Positions 48,666-60,916 are shown, counted from the first letter of the stretch. The stretch is DNA of 64,000 nt from Rhytidiadelphus loreus (GCA_947034895.1 OX344762.1:4407501-4471500); one strand, 5' to 3'. Notes: generated by a model not told the origin, from the letters alone. Numbers and translations are program-made.

Positions 48666-48818
48666 TATTGCAAGAAAACGAGGGCATATACGACTTGTCC
48701 ACTATGACTTCACCAACAAAAACAACTACAAAATGACTGCAAAACAATCGTTTTGTAGTCATTTTTGTTGGTGAAGTCATAGTGGACAAGTTGTATATGC
48801 CCTCATTTTCTTGTAGTG
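48666..48818. mobile_element. CACTA miniature element, 153 bp, TSD AGA, left tip decayed
   Basis: The right end is CTCATTTTCTTGTAGTG. The left end reads TATTGCAAGAAAACGAG where CACTACAAGAAAA is expected; all three changes in the tip are transitions. The arms are nearly perfect inverted repeats (GGCATATACGACTTGTCC, GACTTCACCAACAAAAA). AGA flanks both sides (48663-48665 and 48819-48821). Confidence 0.85.
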
Positions 48819-50045
48819 AGAATCCCAAAATACTGTTCAACATCTTTATGGGTGGCCTCCTGTATGGTTGCAAAATGGATCTTCTTTTTGTCTTCAGGTT
48901 CAAGAATTGTTTGAACAAAGCAACTTCACTTTGGAATAAATCACATTTGCAAGCAAATAGCAAAACAAATAAAGTGTCCATTTTGTGCAAGACCCATAGA
49001 AAGATGAATGAACACTTTATTTGTCTTAAGTGTTATCAATTTTTTTACAACTCCTACGAAAACTTCAAAAAATGTTGTTCCAATTGTTTCACATAATGTT
49101 GTTTTTGTAAAACTTTGAAAAAAATTGTTTGGACTTTGTCCTTCTCTAAAAAAACATTTTAAAAATCATCCATTTGAAATAGGCCCATGTTGATGTGGCA
49201 TGCCACCACATCTATTTCACTTTGCTTCAAAAGTCATTCATGCATGATTTGTAGTATGAGTTAAAAAGACAACTTATTATATGTACACAGGGTGGTAGGA
49301 GGTAACACAAAAAATATGGGATATGTAAATAAGTTCATATGTAAAACCTAAACTGCCGCCCTAAATTCTAGACCCACCGTCATACGTAGGACGTGAATTA
49401 GCTTTTCCAAAATTATTGTCCTATAGGATCGTGTCCTGCGGATTGCAGTCTTGTGTCTGTGCAGGACAAGGATGTCGATGTCATTCCGTCGCTCCATCGG
49501 GGTCGTGCGTTGACAAAGGTGGGTTGGCCGAGTCTGTGGCTTGACCCGAGCTCCACGTAGGTTGGGCCCACTTTTGTATGTTCGATTTAACATCGCGCGT
49601 ACTCACTAGAGCACCCTAAACCACACTCTATTAAAGTTGCCTTGATTGTAGCCCCAAAATCTAAAAAAATCAGAGCCTACCAACCGCAATTAAGCATTGG
49701 CACGGTTTCAAGGTACATTTGAAGACACTTTAAGGGAACTCTCTACTATCGAAGTATGGGTACGCTAATGGTTATGGGTATTGCTACTTTACCAATTGTT
49801 GTTGTGGTCAATTGCAATGCAACTAGTGGCAATGCTCTAAGTTGGTAAAATTTCTTGACTTTGGCACCTTTTGAGGTACATGACCCCAAACCTTAATTAA
49901 TAACAATCATAATTATTAGAACTTTGTGCAGATAAATGTCACATATTTTGGCACCCAGAAATCCAGAATCTTGCCAATTTACCGAAATCAAGGATTCAAT
50001 TTCATAAAAGAATCATTGTTGGGTGAAGCTGAAGTGTGTGGATGG
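48819..50045. other. Intergenic DNA, no gene seen
   Basis: The segment 49340-49600 is unusually G+C-rich for the region and includes the repeated GGGCCCACTTTTGTATG / GATTTAACATCG words also found near 34742 and 36400. No coding domain is visible. Confidence 0.4.
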
Positions 50046-50988
50046 TTAACCCCTAAGTTAAAGGACCAAGATCTTTTTTCTGCCAGAAAACACTCAAAAC
50101 TGCCATACCTATAGCAAGGAGTAAAAAAAATTGAAACATTTTTTTTCCATATCTAACCGTAGGATCACACACTTAACTAGTATAAGAGTGTGTGGAAAAA
50201 ATTTCAGAATTTTTGACCGCTCAGATTGCAAGATATTTGCGTTTAAAGTGGAAAAAATAAGTTTTTCAGCACATTGCGGGACTAGATTTTTTGACTTTGA
50301 ACATTTTTAACTTAAAATTTTTGCACTACAGAGTTTTGAGCTTTAAATATTTATAGTGGATAATTGAGTTGAGAGTCTAGGTAAAAATAAAAAATAAAAA
50401 ATAAAATAATTATCATTCTTAAAAAAATTGTTAAGTAGAAGTAGGTATGAGATAGAAGGAAAATCTAAAATATTCATATATTTTAGATGGAATTAAAATG
50501 CACTAATCCCAATGGTGAGATTGTTCTAGCAAGTAAATCAGACCATGCAAAAAAAAATATTGAAAAATTTGAAAAATTGCATTCAGAAATGAATCCTACA
50601 AGTTATTTTTTTCAAGAAGATGCTCTAACTGCCCAAAAAACAAGAATGTCCATAATTTTCTCATAACATATCCAAATGAAATGAATCAAAGCTTTTCAGA
50701 TAGACAAAAATATAATCTACGAGAAAAAATAACATTAAAAAGAAAATTCAAATTTTTGTCCATTTTTTTTGGCTGCCCGAGCTGCCCGCCGTCCCCTCAT
50801 TTGAACTTATTTGGTCCTAACTATTGTTCCCGGGCACCGATTTTGAAAAAAATTATATTCCCACGAAGCTAATCAACTTTTCTACCTCCAAAAAACATTT
50901 CAAAAAATTAGGAGAAAATTTCAGCCCGTAGGTACTTGCCCAAAAATGCATTTGTCCCCCGAAGGGACAATGGTCCTTTAGGGGTTAA
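50046..50988. mobile_element. TTAA-flanked element, subfamily C
   Basis: The ends are TTAA-CCCCTAAG and GGTCCTTTAGGGG-TTAA. It is the inverted counterpart of 59988-60916, of nearly equal length (943 against 929 bp). No coding frame. Confidence 0.65.
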
Positions 50989-51621
50989 TTCAGTGTCTGT
51001 TTTAGTCATTGATTCTTGACTTGCTAACTTCATTTTAGGCTTCCAAGCAGCAGTTGGAATTGCTATGGAAATTAATCTTGAGGCTGCTTGATGGAGTACT
51101 ACAAAATAAGTCACATATTTTTTACCTGGAACAATTGCTATCTAGGAACGTACTATCCTAATAACATAGATTCAAGCCAGTTGCACATTCTTCCATCTTT
51201 GATTGTCATTTGTTTGCTGCCACTTGTTAGTACAGCATGAAATTAGGTTTAGGGTCTTTTCAGCTGAAGCAAACAACTGATTTTGAGGACAGGTTGACCA
51301 AGTTAAATTGCCACCTCAGGAACAAATTATTGGCCTTGAGAGCGAATTGACAGGAAGGGACATGAGCAGCTCATAATTGAAAGTTGTTGGTAGTCCTGAA
51401 AACACCAGATTCAAGGTTTCGCATGTGTTGCTCATTGCCAGCATGCTGTTGAATGTTATGTCTTTGGAGATGGAAGTACTTGAACTGTTCTAAAAGAAAG
51501 ATATATACTGGAAGAGTAAGGCAGTCTTATGATGAATGCATGAAATAACTTAGTTGCCAGTGTTGTTTTCAATGGAGAGTTTCCTTGCTCCACTGTGGTA
51601 CATAATTACATATAAAGTAGG

Positions 51622-51918
51622 TAAGGTGCTCTAAAAGAGCACTCTTTACCAAGTGAGTGGTGATTAGAAGGAGCTTGGCTCTTGAAATATTTTTCAGTAA
51701 ATTTTCAGTGATTGAACAATGATACTGACATCTAACCCAAGTTGTTTCTAGTTTTAGGACCTTTGTGGAATTAATTACAAATTTCTGAAGTGGAAACAGA
51801 GTGGTCAATGAAAGCATCTTGAAATGTACACCATTTTTACATTGATGGTGCACTAGTGAGTGCAATATGTAGCTCTGTGTTACAGAGATGCTTTTAGAGC
51901 ATGACCTGTTCTACCTTG
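51622..51918. mobile_element. TA-flanked element, copy in inverse orientation
   Basis: The ends are TAAGGTGCTCTAAAAG and GCTTTTAGAGCATGACC...CTACCTT. The interior is the reverse complement of the 28898 family (CATCTAACCCAAGTTGTTTC, GACCTTTGTGGAATTAATTA). Confidence 0.6.
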
Positions 51919-52126
51919 TACTCCTCATTTGCATTATGAAGCAGGTGTCGAGAACAAGAGTCTGTACAGCACTTAACTTACTTTTTTCAATACTATGGTT
52001 CCTTCTGCGGCTCTTCCCACCTGCAGTGCACTTAAGTTAGGGCAGGTCCTTCTCTTCAATGAAAATTGGAAATAGTCAACCCTGTGGGCAGAGAGGGTTT
52101 TGGTATTTTTCAAATAAGTCACCTGT

Positions 52127-52230
52127 CCCTCCTCTTGTCTTGTGTTACCACCAGGCCACTTGTGGCTGGTGGCCTTGTATTTGTACTCCCTTGCAATGAA
52201 ATCCCGTTTCCTTTGTTTCAAAAAAAAAAA
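52127..52230 (+). mobile_element. 5'-truncated retroposon with poly-A tail and 11-bp target duplication
   Basis: A 104-bp insert ends CACTTGTGGCTGGTGGCC, GCAATGAAATCCC, TTTGTTTC and a run of A. AAGTCACCTGT (52116-52126) precedes it and AAGTCACCCGT (52231-52241) follows the tail, differing by one base. This is the signature of target-primed reverse transcription (LINE, or SINE driven by one). Confidence 0.8.
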
Positions 52231-52244
52231 AAGTCACCCGTACT

Positions 52245-53623
52245 TCACAACTGTAGTGGAAGTCAGGTCCTGTTTCAGTCAGGAAGCCCATCCCACTTGG
52301 TCATTACTAAGTTAACAAATGTAAGCTTTAAGTTAGTTGGACTCTGGATAGAATATGACTGACTTCATTTTTTTTTATAAAGCAAACGGCAAACTCCATT
52401 GCAAAAGAAACCAAAACAGGCCCTCCAGGGGACTTCATCCTCTGTTCAATCAGTGAGATCTTACAATGTTAAACCAGAAATCAGTTGATCATAACTTACA
52501 TCTTGAGTAAACTTAAGAAATCACATTACTTACAGGTAACAATGATACTGTATAAGTTATTCACTACTTAGTCTTTTTGATAAGGGGAATGTTTTGGACA
52601 TCTAGAATGCTGTTTTAACAGCAAGTGCCAATCTTCAAATTGGAATTAATTACTACACTAACAGGAGTGATTGTGGTGAGGATTATTTCACATGCTCTCT
52701 GTTGTCTCAGATGCACATTTCAATGAACATTCCCTGTCCCATAGGAGCCACTTACTACAGGCTTAAAATTTGGGCTTCCACTGGCAATCCTATGCAAAAA
52801 AATTCTTTCCTTATTAGTTTGATTGACCTTCATTCTGCATTCTTCAAGTGAGGTGGGTTGGATAACCTTTGAAGAGATGAGGGGCTTGAGGAGGTTACAG
52901 AACAAAGCTGGGACAAAGCGTAGAATAAAGATTGAAGATTATCAGACATAAAGTGAATTTGTACTGAAGAGAGGACAATGAAGAATATACATTTTGGCTT
53001 CTCAAAGGTTGGACTTAGCAATACTTAAAAAAAAAAGAGCTTAATTCTTGGAACGAAATGTGCCAGAGTTCTACATTGATAAAATCAGCCTGGATGAAGT
53101 CAGAGTCCAACTCTTCTGATTTTTGAAGTCCAATTTACAGAGTTTAGATTCATATTGAAAGAAGGGGTTAATGAATCAGCCTGGATCATGTTGAAAATGT
53201 TGATGCAATTCAATCTGAAGAACTTCCATCTCTCCTTTCCCTTCGTAAATTTCCATTCCATGACCACTGAAACTTTGTACGCAGCAGAAGCCAAATGCAC
53301 AGACGGGGAGAAACACCGAGTTTGTAATCCATGAGCAGAAACTCAAGAATGTTTTATTGCACGATGGTGTAGCTAACTCATACACATCTTAGCAATCAGG
53401 CAGCTTTCGCATGCCAAGTGAAATTAGGCGGCAGAGTTTCAGCACTGCTCAGCCTGGATAAAATTACAAATCTCCCCAATGAAATCTTATTAACAGGACA
53501 AGGAATCACGCAGGAGTGGTGATACCAACGGTCAATTAACTTCTAAGTAAATTTTATGCATATCAGACTTCTCTATTAACACAAACCCCAAAGAATGTGA
53601 CTTCTTCAAACCTCGGATTGCAA
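52245..53623. other. Intergenic DNA downstream of pectinesterase; no other gene seen
   Basis: The part next to 53623 should include the pectinesterase 3' untranslated region. No other feature is recognised. Confidence 0.4.
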
Positions 53624-56154
53624 TTAGGTCTGACGGAGCCAAGACTGTCCGTCAATCCAGCTGAGTTGCATGTATCGAGAGGCTTCAGTAGGGCTGAGCT
53701 CATGCGACCACGGCACACGCTTCGATTGGTTTGACCCTGGCCCTGAACATTGGTATTGTCCGTAGTAAACAGTCCTGCACGATTCGGATTCATATGTTAG
53801 TAACAAACACAGTAAGCTTACAATAGCTATGAAACTGATGAACTGAAGACGTCCGTTTCATTTGTTTCAAAAAAAAGAAAGAAGAAGAAACTGACGAAGA
53901 CGTGGATTAAAGTGTCTGCTTGTTTAACACAAAATAAAATGAAATAAAAATAAATTGACAACTTAGATGTCCCCAAAATGCATCCACGCTTGATGACAAA
54001 GTTCACTCACTTCTGTCTCTGAGAGCTTCCCCAATCTTGCCAACCCGCCGGGATAATAATGTTATTCATGTATGTATTGATGTAGACTGTTCGTGAATAG
54101 GGTCCCCAAGCTCTGCCCAAGTAAACTTGACCCGTTCCTGTAATCTTGCAGTCAATGAACACAAATCCCGTGTCTTCGTTGTTGGACGACCGTTTCTGCG
54201 CTGTTAGAGAGCCTGAAATCATCGAGTCCTGAGCCAAGGCGTGAAGCTCACAGTTCTGCCATAAAAGAAATCCATGAGTTATTAATGTCAATAGGAGAGT
54301 TACAGGGCAGTACCTGATCCTTGAGAAAGTATTGCTCAATAATACTAATTGAATGTTTTCCCAATGCGCTTCAGAGTTCAGACACTACAACATTGCAATC
54401 ATCATTGCTAATCTATGACTGAAAAAAATTAGATTTTTTCAGGAATGTTTAGACAACATCCCGGACAGAATCTTCTTTGTCTGGACTTCACTTCAAGGTA
54501 ACGGTGTCACGCAAGAGAGAAGTATATGAAGAAAATTATAAGCACTAACTACTCTGTTTCCTCATTCTAAGCCCTTAGATCGATCAAAACATAGTGGACC
54601 TGGATGTTGCTGACTGAGTTCAACAACTAGCTGATAGCCTGATAATGCTCCTGTGTTTCCATGATTTAGTCCAGAGTGATCATGCCGAGGCCTTCTAACA
54701 CTGCCGTTGTTTAAAATCCTAAAATTGTCAAATTCTTCTGAATCCCAGTCAAATGCCGAAAATCAATTCGTGATGAGATGATCATTTTGAACTAGAACGG
54801 GGCTAGCATTCGGAGTTTGAGGAGCTTACCTTGAAGACGGACTTGGCGTTGCCGAAGATGAAATCAATAGTGCCGGAGATGTAGGTATCCTTGAAGTAGT
54901 GTCGTCCAGCATAATCAAAGAGCGTGTCTTGTCCTCCATACATCCCACATCCGTAGAAGGCCGCCTTGTCAGCTGCCAGCAGCACCGCCACCGCCTGCCC
55001 ATTCACAGCCCCGGGATCTGCTGGTGGAGCTGCATTCTGCAACAATTCATCACATGAATGAATGCATGTTCTCAGCTTAGGTCACACAAGAATCACTCCT
55101 GAAGCACAAACTGAAGGTTCTTATCAAGAGAAGCAGTTGACTTGCACTCCTGTACTTAATTCCAGACATTGCATGCTCTCCATCAGTCATTCTCTTTTGG
55201 CTAAATATCGCCAGATTTCGACAATTTTTGGGTATAAGAAACATAAGGATTTAATATTATTCAACAAAAGACAATTCTCCAACCTTGAAAACCTGATAGC
55301 TGAATTTTTAGTGATTCGAAGAGGCAAAATGTTCTACCTGTGTTTTGTTACTCTTGTGAACAATGTCGACCTAGCTTAATTACGTTAAGGAGGACAATGC
55401 AATTCTGTAGCCAATTTTACAGAAAATCGTATTGTTGCTACCGAAGTAACCAAAACGATATTGCAAAATGTACCCAAATTGGTAGCGTCAAACAAATCCT
55501 TGGAGGCACCCTAACGTCAATAAAAGTCTGCTCACCACGAAACCAATGCCTCTGGCGACGAAATTGGGGGCCCAGACTGTGAACGTGGCGCTATCCGCAG
55601 TCCCGCTCTTGCTGGCGGTGTCGGAGTTGATGATTGTTGTGGCCGCCAATCCAGCTCCTTGCAACGAGATGAACGGCTTGTTGTAAGGGACGACTACTTT
55701 CTCGCTGCAGAAAACATGATATCCCAGGTCAACCAATTGCAAGAAATTTATGAATTTGCACACACCAATTTCCTTGCCACTAGTTGCCAATGATTCTCAC
55801 AATAAATTTCAAACAACAACGACCTTGGAGGTGGCCTTACTGGTACACGCCAGCCGCAATGTCAATCTCAACCCACTGCTCATTGTACTCCGGAATACTG
55901 TCGATGGCAGCTTGAATTCTATTGAAATTCGCGTTCCCCGTCTTAGACACATACAAGTGATTTCCTCCGGGATTCACAACTTTCATGTGATGATCCTCCC
56001 TTTTCCTCAAAATTTCAGGTTCCAGATTTTTATGATTTTTGCTGAAGCTTCCCCTGACAAATTTTGTGTGGCCTTGACCGGAACACAGCGAGACAAAGAG
56101 AAGCAGCACGAGCAGATCTAGCCAGAGCATCATCACTCTCTCATGGGGCGCCAT
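53624..56154 (-). CDS. Secreted pectinesterase without pro-region, five exons
   Basis: Exons on the minus strand are 56154-55841, 55704-55536, 55036-54830, 54255-54011 and 53774-53624. All introns are GT..AG (136, 499, 574 and 236 bp). They join to 361 residues, right for the short class that lacks the inhibitor-like pro-region. Residues 1 to about 27 form a signal peptide ([13 protein letters not shown]). Family motifs follow in order: [14 protein letters not shown] (102-115), FVARGIGF (153-160), [18 protein letters not shown] (174-191), GGQDTLFD (195-202), GTIDFIFG (216-223) and LGRAW (276-280). Putative catalytic residues are Gln175, Gln197, Asp198, Asp219 and Arg278; all are present. The C-terminus [13 protein letters not shown] and [10 protein letters not shown] is standard. 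The enzyme removes methyl esters from homogalacturonan in the wall, making substrate for pectate lyase. LGRAW in place of the commoner LGRPW is a minor change. The gene looks functional. Confidence 0.93.
53852..53888 (+). mobile_element. Very short retroposon tail in the last pectinesterase intron
   Basis: TCCGTTTCATTTGTTTC followed by an A-rich run matches the end of the retroposons at 33214 and 52230. GAAGACG lies on both sides (53845-53851 and 53896-53902). It is likely a severely 5'-truncated insertion, but it is short enough to doubt. Confidence 0.35.
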
Positions 56155-57499
56155 ATCCAGAATTTAGCACAGATCAACAGAATGATCACAAAGCAAGAGC
56201 GCTCCAGTTAATGCGAGGTGTCAGAATCTCAGGATTAAGAGACGAAGATCGAGTGTCGCAATCTTGGAACAACTCAACTGCAGCTGCAGCGATGTCGAGC
56301 ACCTTTTCACACATAACCAAGCTGTCCAGCTCTGCAACAAGCTGCCACGACACAATCCGTTAGTACAAGGGCTTACAATTAGATCCAGCAAATGCAAAGG
56401 CTTGTCTGCACAGCTTTCACTGCAGATTGCCCAAATGCTCAGCTCTGTTGCAGTGCCAGAAGGTGCAGAGTGATCAAGTACCTCCGAGGTCGTGGAATTA
56501 TGAGTCCCTGCAGGCGATGGCGTGCACCCAAACTCAAATCATCAGCTGGGCTATTCAAAACTGGCGTGAGTGTGTTTCCAAGTGTGCATGGTGGAAGGCT
56601 ATATGGCGTGAATTACAGTGACACCGCCATTATTCGTCAGCGATTGAGTGATTCGGGGGATGCTGAAAAAAGCCATGGCTGTTGCCCGAGCTGCTGTTGT
56701 GCAATAGTGGCCTTGGAAAGGTGCAGGAGCATTGATTGGAATCAACCACACTCTGTGAATGCGTCTTGGAATCTGATTGCGGCACATTCACTGCAATGGG
56801 GTAGTTCCGGCACACGGTGGTTGTAGTAACTGGGTGGATTTGTACTCTGATTTGACCTCCATTTGTACTGTAGTTTCAGCCGGGTGAGGCATTGAAGGAA
56901 GTTTTAGTTTATGCAAGCTGAGTGAGGGCTCATTCAACGGCTCTGAGAACATCACTCACAGAGAAGGCCTGAGTATCTTGAAGATGAGTGCAGTTAGTGC
57001 ACACAATTATACTACCGTTACATAACCTCAAGGGAGCCATCAAGAATTGGATAGAAAGAGCATGTGGTGTCCTTTCAAGATTTAGACCTTCGGTGATGTC
57101 TGGTACCGTGAAATTACAGCCTCGTTATGAAAATAGCATTCTTTACCATTCTCGACTCGAAATTTTACGTCTCGTAATAAATCTCGACTTTCACACTACA
57201 GACTTAGCTTAATCTCAATGGTTGGTGGAAACTACATTTAATTAAGAAGGGCAATTTATTTCCCATAAGCAAGGGCTGCTTTGAAGTTATGGTGCCCATC
57301 ATTTGATTGATCATCATTAGTAAGAGAAGTGTGAACACAAAGTACTGAGGTGGCTACCAAAAGCAGGTGTCACCTCACTTGCTTACAAAGCAGCTGACAC
57401 ATACTTTTGGTACCCACCTCGGAAAATACTAAATAATTGTACAAGATACAAACATTGAGATTATTTCCGGTGACAATAAAGTACAAGATTGACCAAGAT
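56155..57499. other. Pectinesterase upstream region and intergenic DNA
   Basis: G+C content is raised for several hundred bases upstream of the pectinesterase start, as expected for promoter and leader, but I cannot place a TATA box or start site. Several open frames here match nothing known. No other gene is seen. Confidence 0.35.
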
Positions 57500-57510
57500 C
57501 CTCCCATCGA

Positions 57511-57733
57511 TCAGGGTGGATTGACCCCCTCGCTCGTCCTTACCAGGGGTGCATGTAAAAAAGAAGCCCCCTATTTTGGGCTGTTCTGGGATATATTCTT
57601 AGCCTCCTAAACTAATTTGGGGTCTCTGATCGCAAAAATGAATTAAAAAATTTGCAAAAAAATTCATGTGCGGAAAATAAATAATTCCAGGGTTTGCCTA
57701 CAGGACCGAGCGAGGGGGTCAGTTCACCCTGGC
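57511..57733. mobile_element. CAGGGTG/CACCCTG-ended element, copy 2, 11-bp target duplication
   Basis: CCTCCCATCGA stands on both sides (57500-57510 and 57734-57744). The ends are CAGGGTGGATTGACCCCCTC and GAGGGGGTCAGTTCACCCTG. Length is 223 bp and there is no coding frame. CAGGG termini occur in hAT elements, but these make 8-bp duplications, so a Mutator-like origin (8-11 bp) may fit better. Copy 1 is at 43626-43850. Confidence 0.75.
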
Positions 57734-57744
57734 CCTCCCATCGA

Positions 57745-59987
57745 GGTCATGAACCTTGATAACCTTCCACAGAAGAATTATCCTTGCTTCTCTTTCGGCA
57801 TATCAATGAATTTTCACCAGGAACAGGGCATAAGGGAAAACCGGCAAACAGGTCAATGGCTTGCTTGTAAGGTAGTCCGGCCTCCATATTTTCTTATGCT
57901 CATCATTCGGCAATTAACTTCGAGGAGATTACCGACCGTAGTACTTCGTGGTACTTCGAGCAGTGGGGCATGCTTTTAGCTGAATAGCAATCACTCTCTG
58001 AGAAAAAGAAGTGTACATCAAAACTGACAAACACTCTCACTTTGAAGGTGGACAGGACTATACGGATAACATGGTCAAAACCCGCCAAACTTCACAGGAA
58101 ATCCTACATGTATTAATGCCAGTGGACAATGGGCAACTGTATATAACCTGTGAAAGTTGGGAAGCTCTCGAAGCTGCATCGGGAGATTAACACTGGTTCC
58201 TGGATTGTCTTTACCTGGTTTACGCTTGAATTGCTGCATTGAAGTAAGGCTGTCCAAGATTAGTGGGTTGCAGAGAAGTTTAGGAGGCAAATTAATATGT
58301 TTGTTGGGTGCTTTTAACATTGGAATCAACAATGAGGGTCTAAACACTCGTGGGTACTTCGAATTTCAAGCTTCTCTCAAATTATTTGATTAAAAGTACG
58401 AAGATGAGTTTTCGACGTTGAAACTGAAATTGTATCTTCAATTTTTTGAGGTCGATTGGTCGATGACAACTTCTCGAGTTGGAAGAGTCATAGAAGAATG
58501 CGAATGCGACACAAGGCAAGTTCTGTTCAACGATAAGGACTTCCAACAATGGAAATCGCCAGTTACTCTGAAACCCTTATTGAACGGGTCTTTGTCTAGC
58601 TCCCGCAATCAGGAAGCTCCTCGTGAGAGGAGGACCCACTTCTGAACGTGACACATGCTGTCAGGCTCATTTCATCAGTTCTGTGTATTGTTAGTATGAT
58701 CGTGGCATTACGAGCACGGCAAGAAGATGGCTCTTTTGTTACGACGTCTATTTCTATAGATTGGTGGAATTCCTCGTACTTGGACACTTCAAGATCGGGT
58801 TCAAGATGCATGCTCCGCCTGAAACGCGAATCTGTACCAGCCCTAATTTATAAAGCTTTGTGCAGATGAATGTCACAATAATTGGTGCCTAGAATCACTC
58901 CAATTTTACTAAATTGATGATTTATGTTAGAAGCTGATAGAGAGTGAAGAGCTAGTCTGAAGAGAAAAGTGATGAGGGATACCTGAGAAAAGTATAAACT
59001 GGGACTTCTCCTATCTTTGTGTATTGGAAAACATCATGCTTCAGCAACTATGACGGTCCATTCATTTGTCAACAATTTTGGCAGTAATAGGCAGTTGATT
59101 TCATATCTCTTGAACATGATGAGGTTGAATGGGCTTGGCTGTAGGCTACCAACTTGATGGACCGTGACAGCCAAAATCACTCCAACTTTCAATTATGCTC
59201 TTAAGTTACGTTCGCCAAGTCCCCACCCACATTGGTAACACCCACTTGACATCATTCATAATGCATCACTGGGAGTATGAAGAGCTCAAGCGGTGTCAGG
59301 CTCTTATGGGTCTTAAAAAAACAAAAGTTTGCATATCATACTGCTTGTTATGAATCGGGATGGTCGTATCTGATGGCTGCCTTCATGGGATGTCAGAAAT
59401 GCTGGAGCTCAAAGACTGACCAGGTTCTTACTTGTCTGCTGTTCAGTCAGTGATGGATAGGAATCATCAAGCATGATTGATCAGAAACAACACTTGAATG
59501 TCAGCCTTGATCCATGATCCGGGAAGGAAATTAAAACTCCAGCCTTTAAGTTATGTTAAAGATGTTGCCTCAACAGGAAATGTGACTCAACAGGGTCAAT
59601 CCAGTTACTGCATGTACTGTACTTATTGCTGCAACTTAGTTTTGTCAGAAGAGTATACATGCCTTGAAACAGAAAAAAGAACTGGTAGTCTAATGGAGTT
59701 GTTCAAATTGAAAATTTAAATCACAACTACTTTTTTTCAAGAGCGGTCAATGAAGGAATAGTTTCTATGCTTTCAGCTGCTTTTGTTGGAAATTATGTTT
59801 TGCACCTTCAAGTGGCCATTGTGGTCTTGACTTTGATAAGTGAAACATCTCTTTAAAAAGTGTATGATAAACTAGAGGTACAGATCCTTAACCCCTGTAA
59901 TGACACGACAACCGAAAAGTGGCCAATGGATGACAAAGAATCCTTCTATATAAGACAAAAGTGTAGATGGGTTATTGCAAGAAATAC
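57745..59987. other. Intergenic DNA, no confirmed gene
   Basis: Composition is moderately G+C-rich at 57750-58880. Two adjacent plus-strand frames (58418-58645 and 58648-58869) have no recognisable domain and I do not call them genes. Confidence 0.4.
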
Positions 59988-60916
59988 TTAACTCCTAAAG
60001 TTCCATTGTCATCTTGGGGGACAATTTGGAATTTGGGCAGGTTCCTATGGGCTGAAATTTTATCCTAATTTTTTGAAATTTTTTTTGAAGATAGAAAATC
60101 TGATAAGCTTCGTGGAAATATAATTTGTATTTCAATCAGTGCCCGGAAGCAAAAGTTATACCACAAAAAGCCTAAAACTGAACTCGGTAGGCAATACAAA
60201 AAATATTTCAAAAATTCAAAATAATTTTTAAACTTTAAATTTCTCAAAGATTATGTTTTTGTCTACATCTAAAGCTTTGATTCATTCCATTTTGATTAGT
60301 GATGTGGAAGTTATGAACAATCTTATTTTTTGGGCAATCTAAGCATCTTTTAAAAAAAATAACTTATAGGATTCATCTCAGAATGCAAATTTCAAATTTC
60401 TTCAAATTTTTTTTTGAAAAGGTTAAGTTTGCTTGCTAGAAAAATCTCACCGTTGGAATTATTGTATTTCAATCCCATCTAAGAGCTATTAACAATTTAG
60501 TTTTTCTTTCAATTTTGGACCTACTTCTACTTGATAATTTTTTGAAGTATGAAAATCAAGTTTTTATTTTTTGAAATTTTTTTCCTAGATTCCCAACTCA
60601 ATTCTTCAACACAATAAATTTTAAATTCAAATTCCATAGTGCACATTTTTTCCACAAATAGCAATCAAAGTCATCTAAAATTGCAGTCTAGTGTTCAAAA
60701 ACAAATTGTTTTTTCAACTTTGAATGCTCATATCTTTCAATCTGTACGGTCAAACTTCATGAAATTTTTACCACATAATTTCAAACAAGTAAAATTCAAG
60801 ATCCTACGGTTCGGTCGAAAACAAGTATTTTTTTTGTTTTTTTGGACAAACACAACAGAAATGGCAGTTTTGAGTGGTTTTTGACAGAAAAATGGCCTTG
60901 GGTCTTTAGGGGTTAA
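59988..60916. mobile_element. TTAA-flanked element, subfamily C
   Basis: The ends are TTAA-CTCCTAAAGTTCC and GGTCTTTAGGGG-TTAA. It aligns in inverse orientation with 50046-50988. A related half occurs at 40130-40771. No coding frame. Confidence 0.65.

Noticed and set aside
56392..56826. Plus-strand frame of 144 codons upstream of pectinesterase
   Set aside because: Cys-rich but without domain, and it overlaps other open frames in moderately G+C-rich DNA; no splice or start support.
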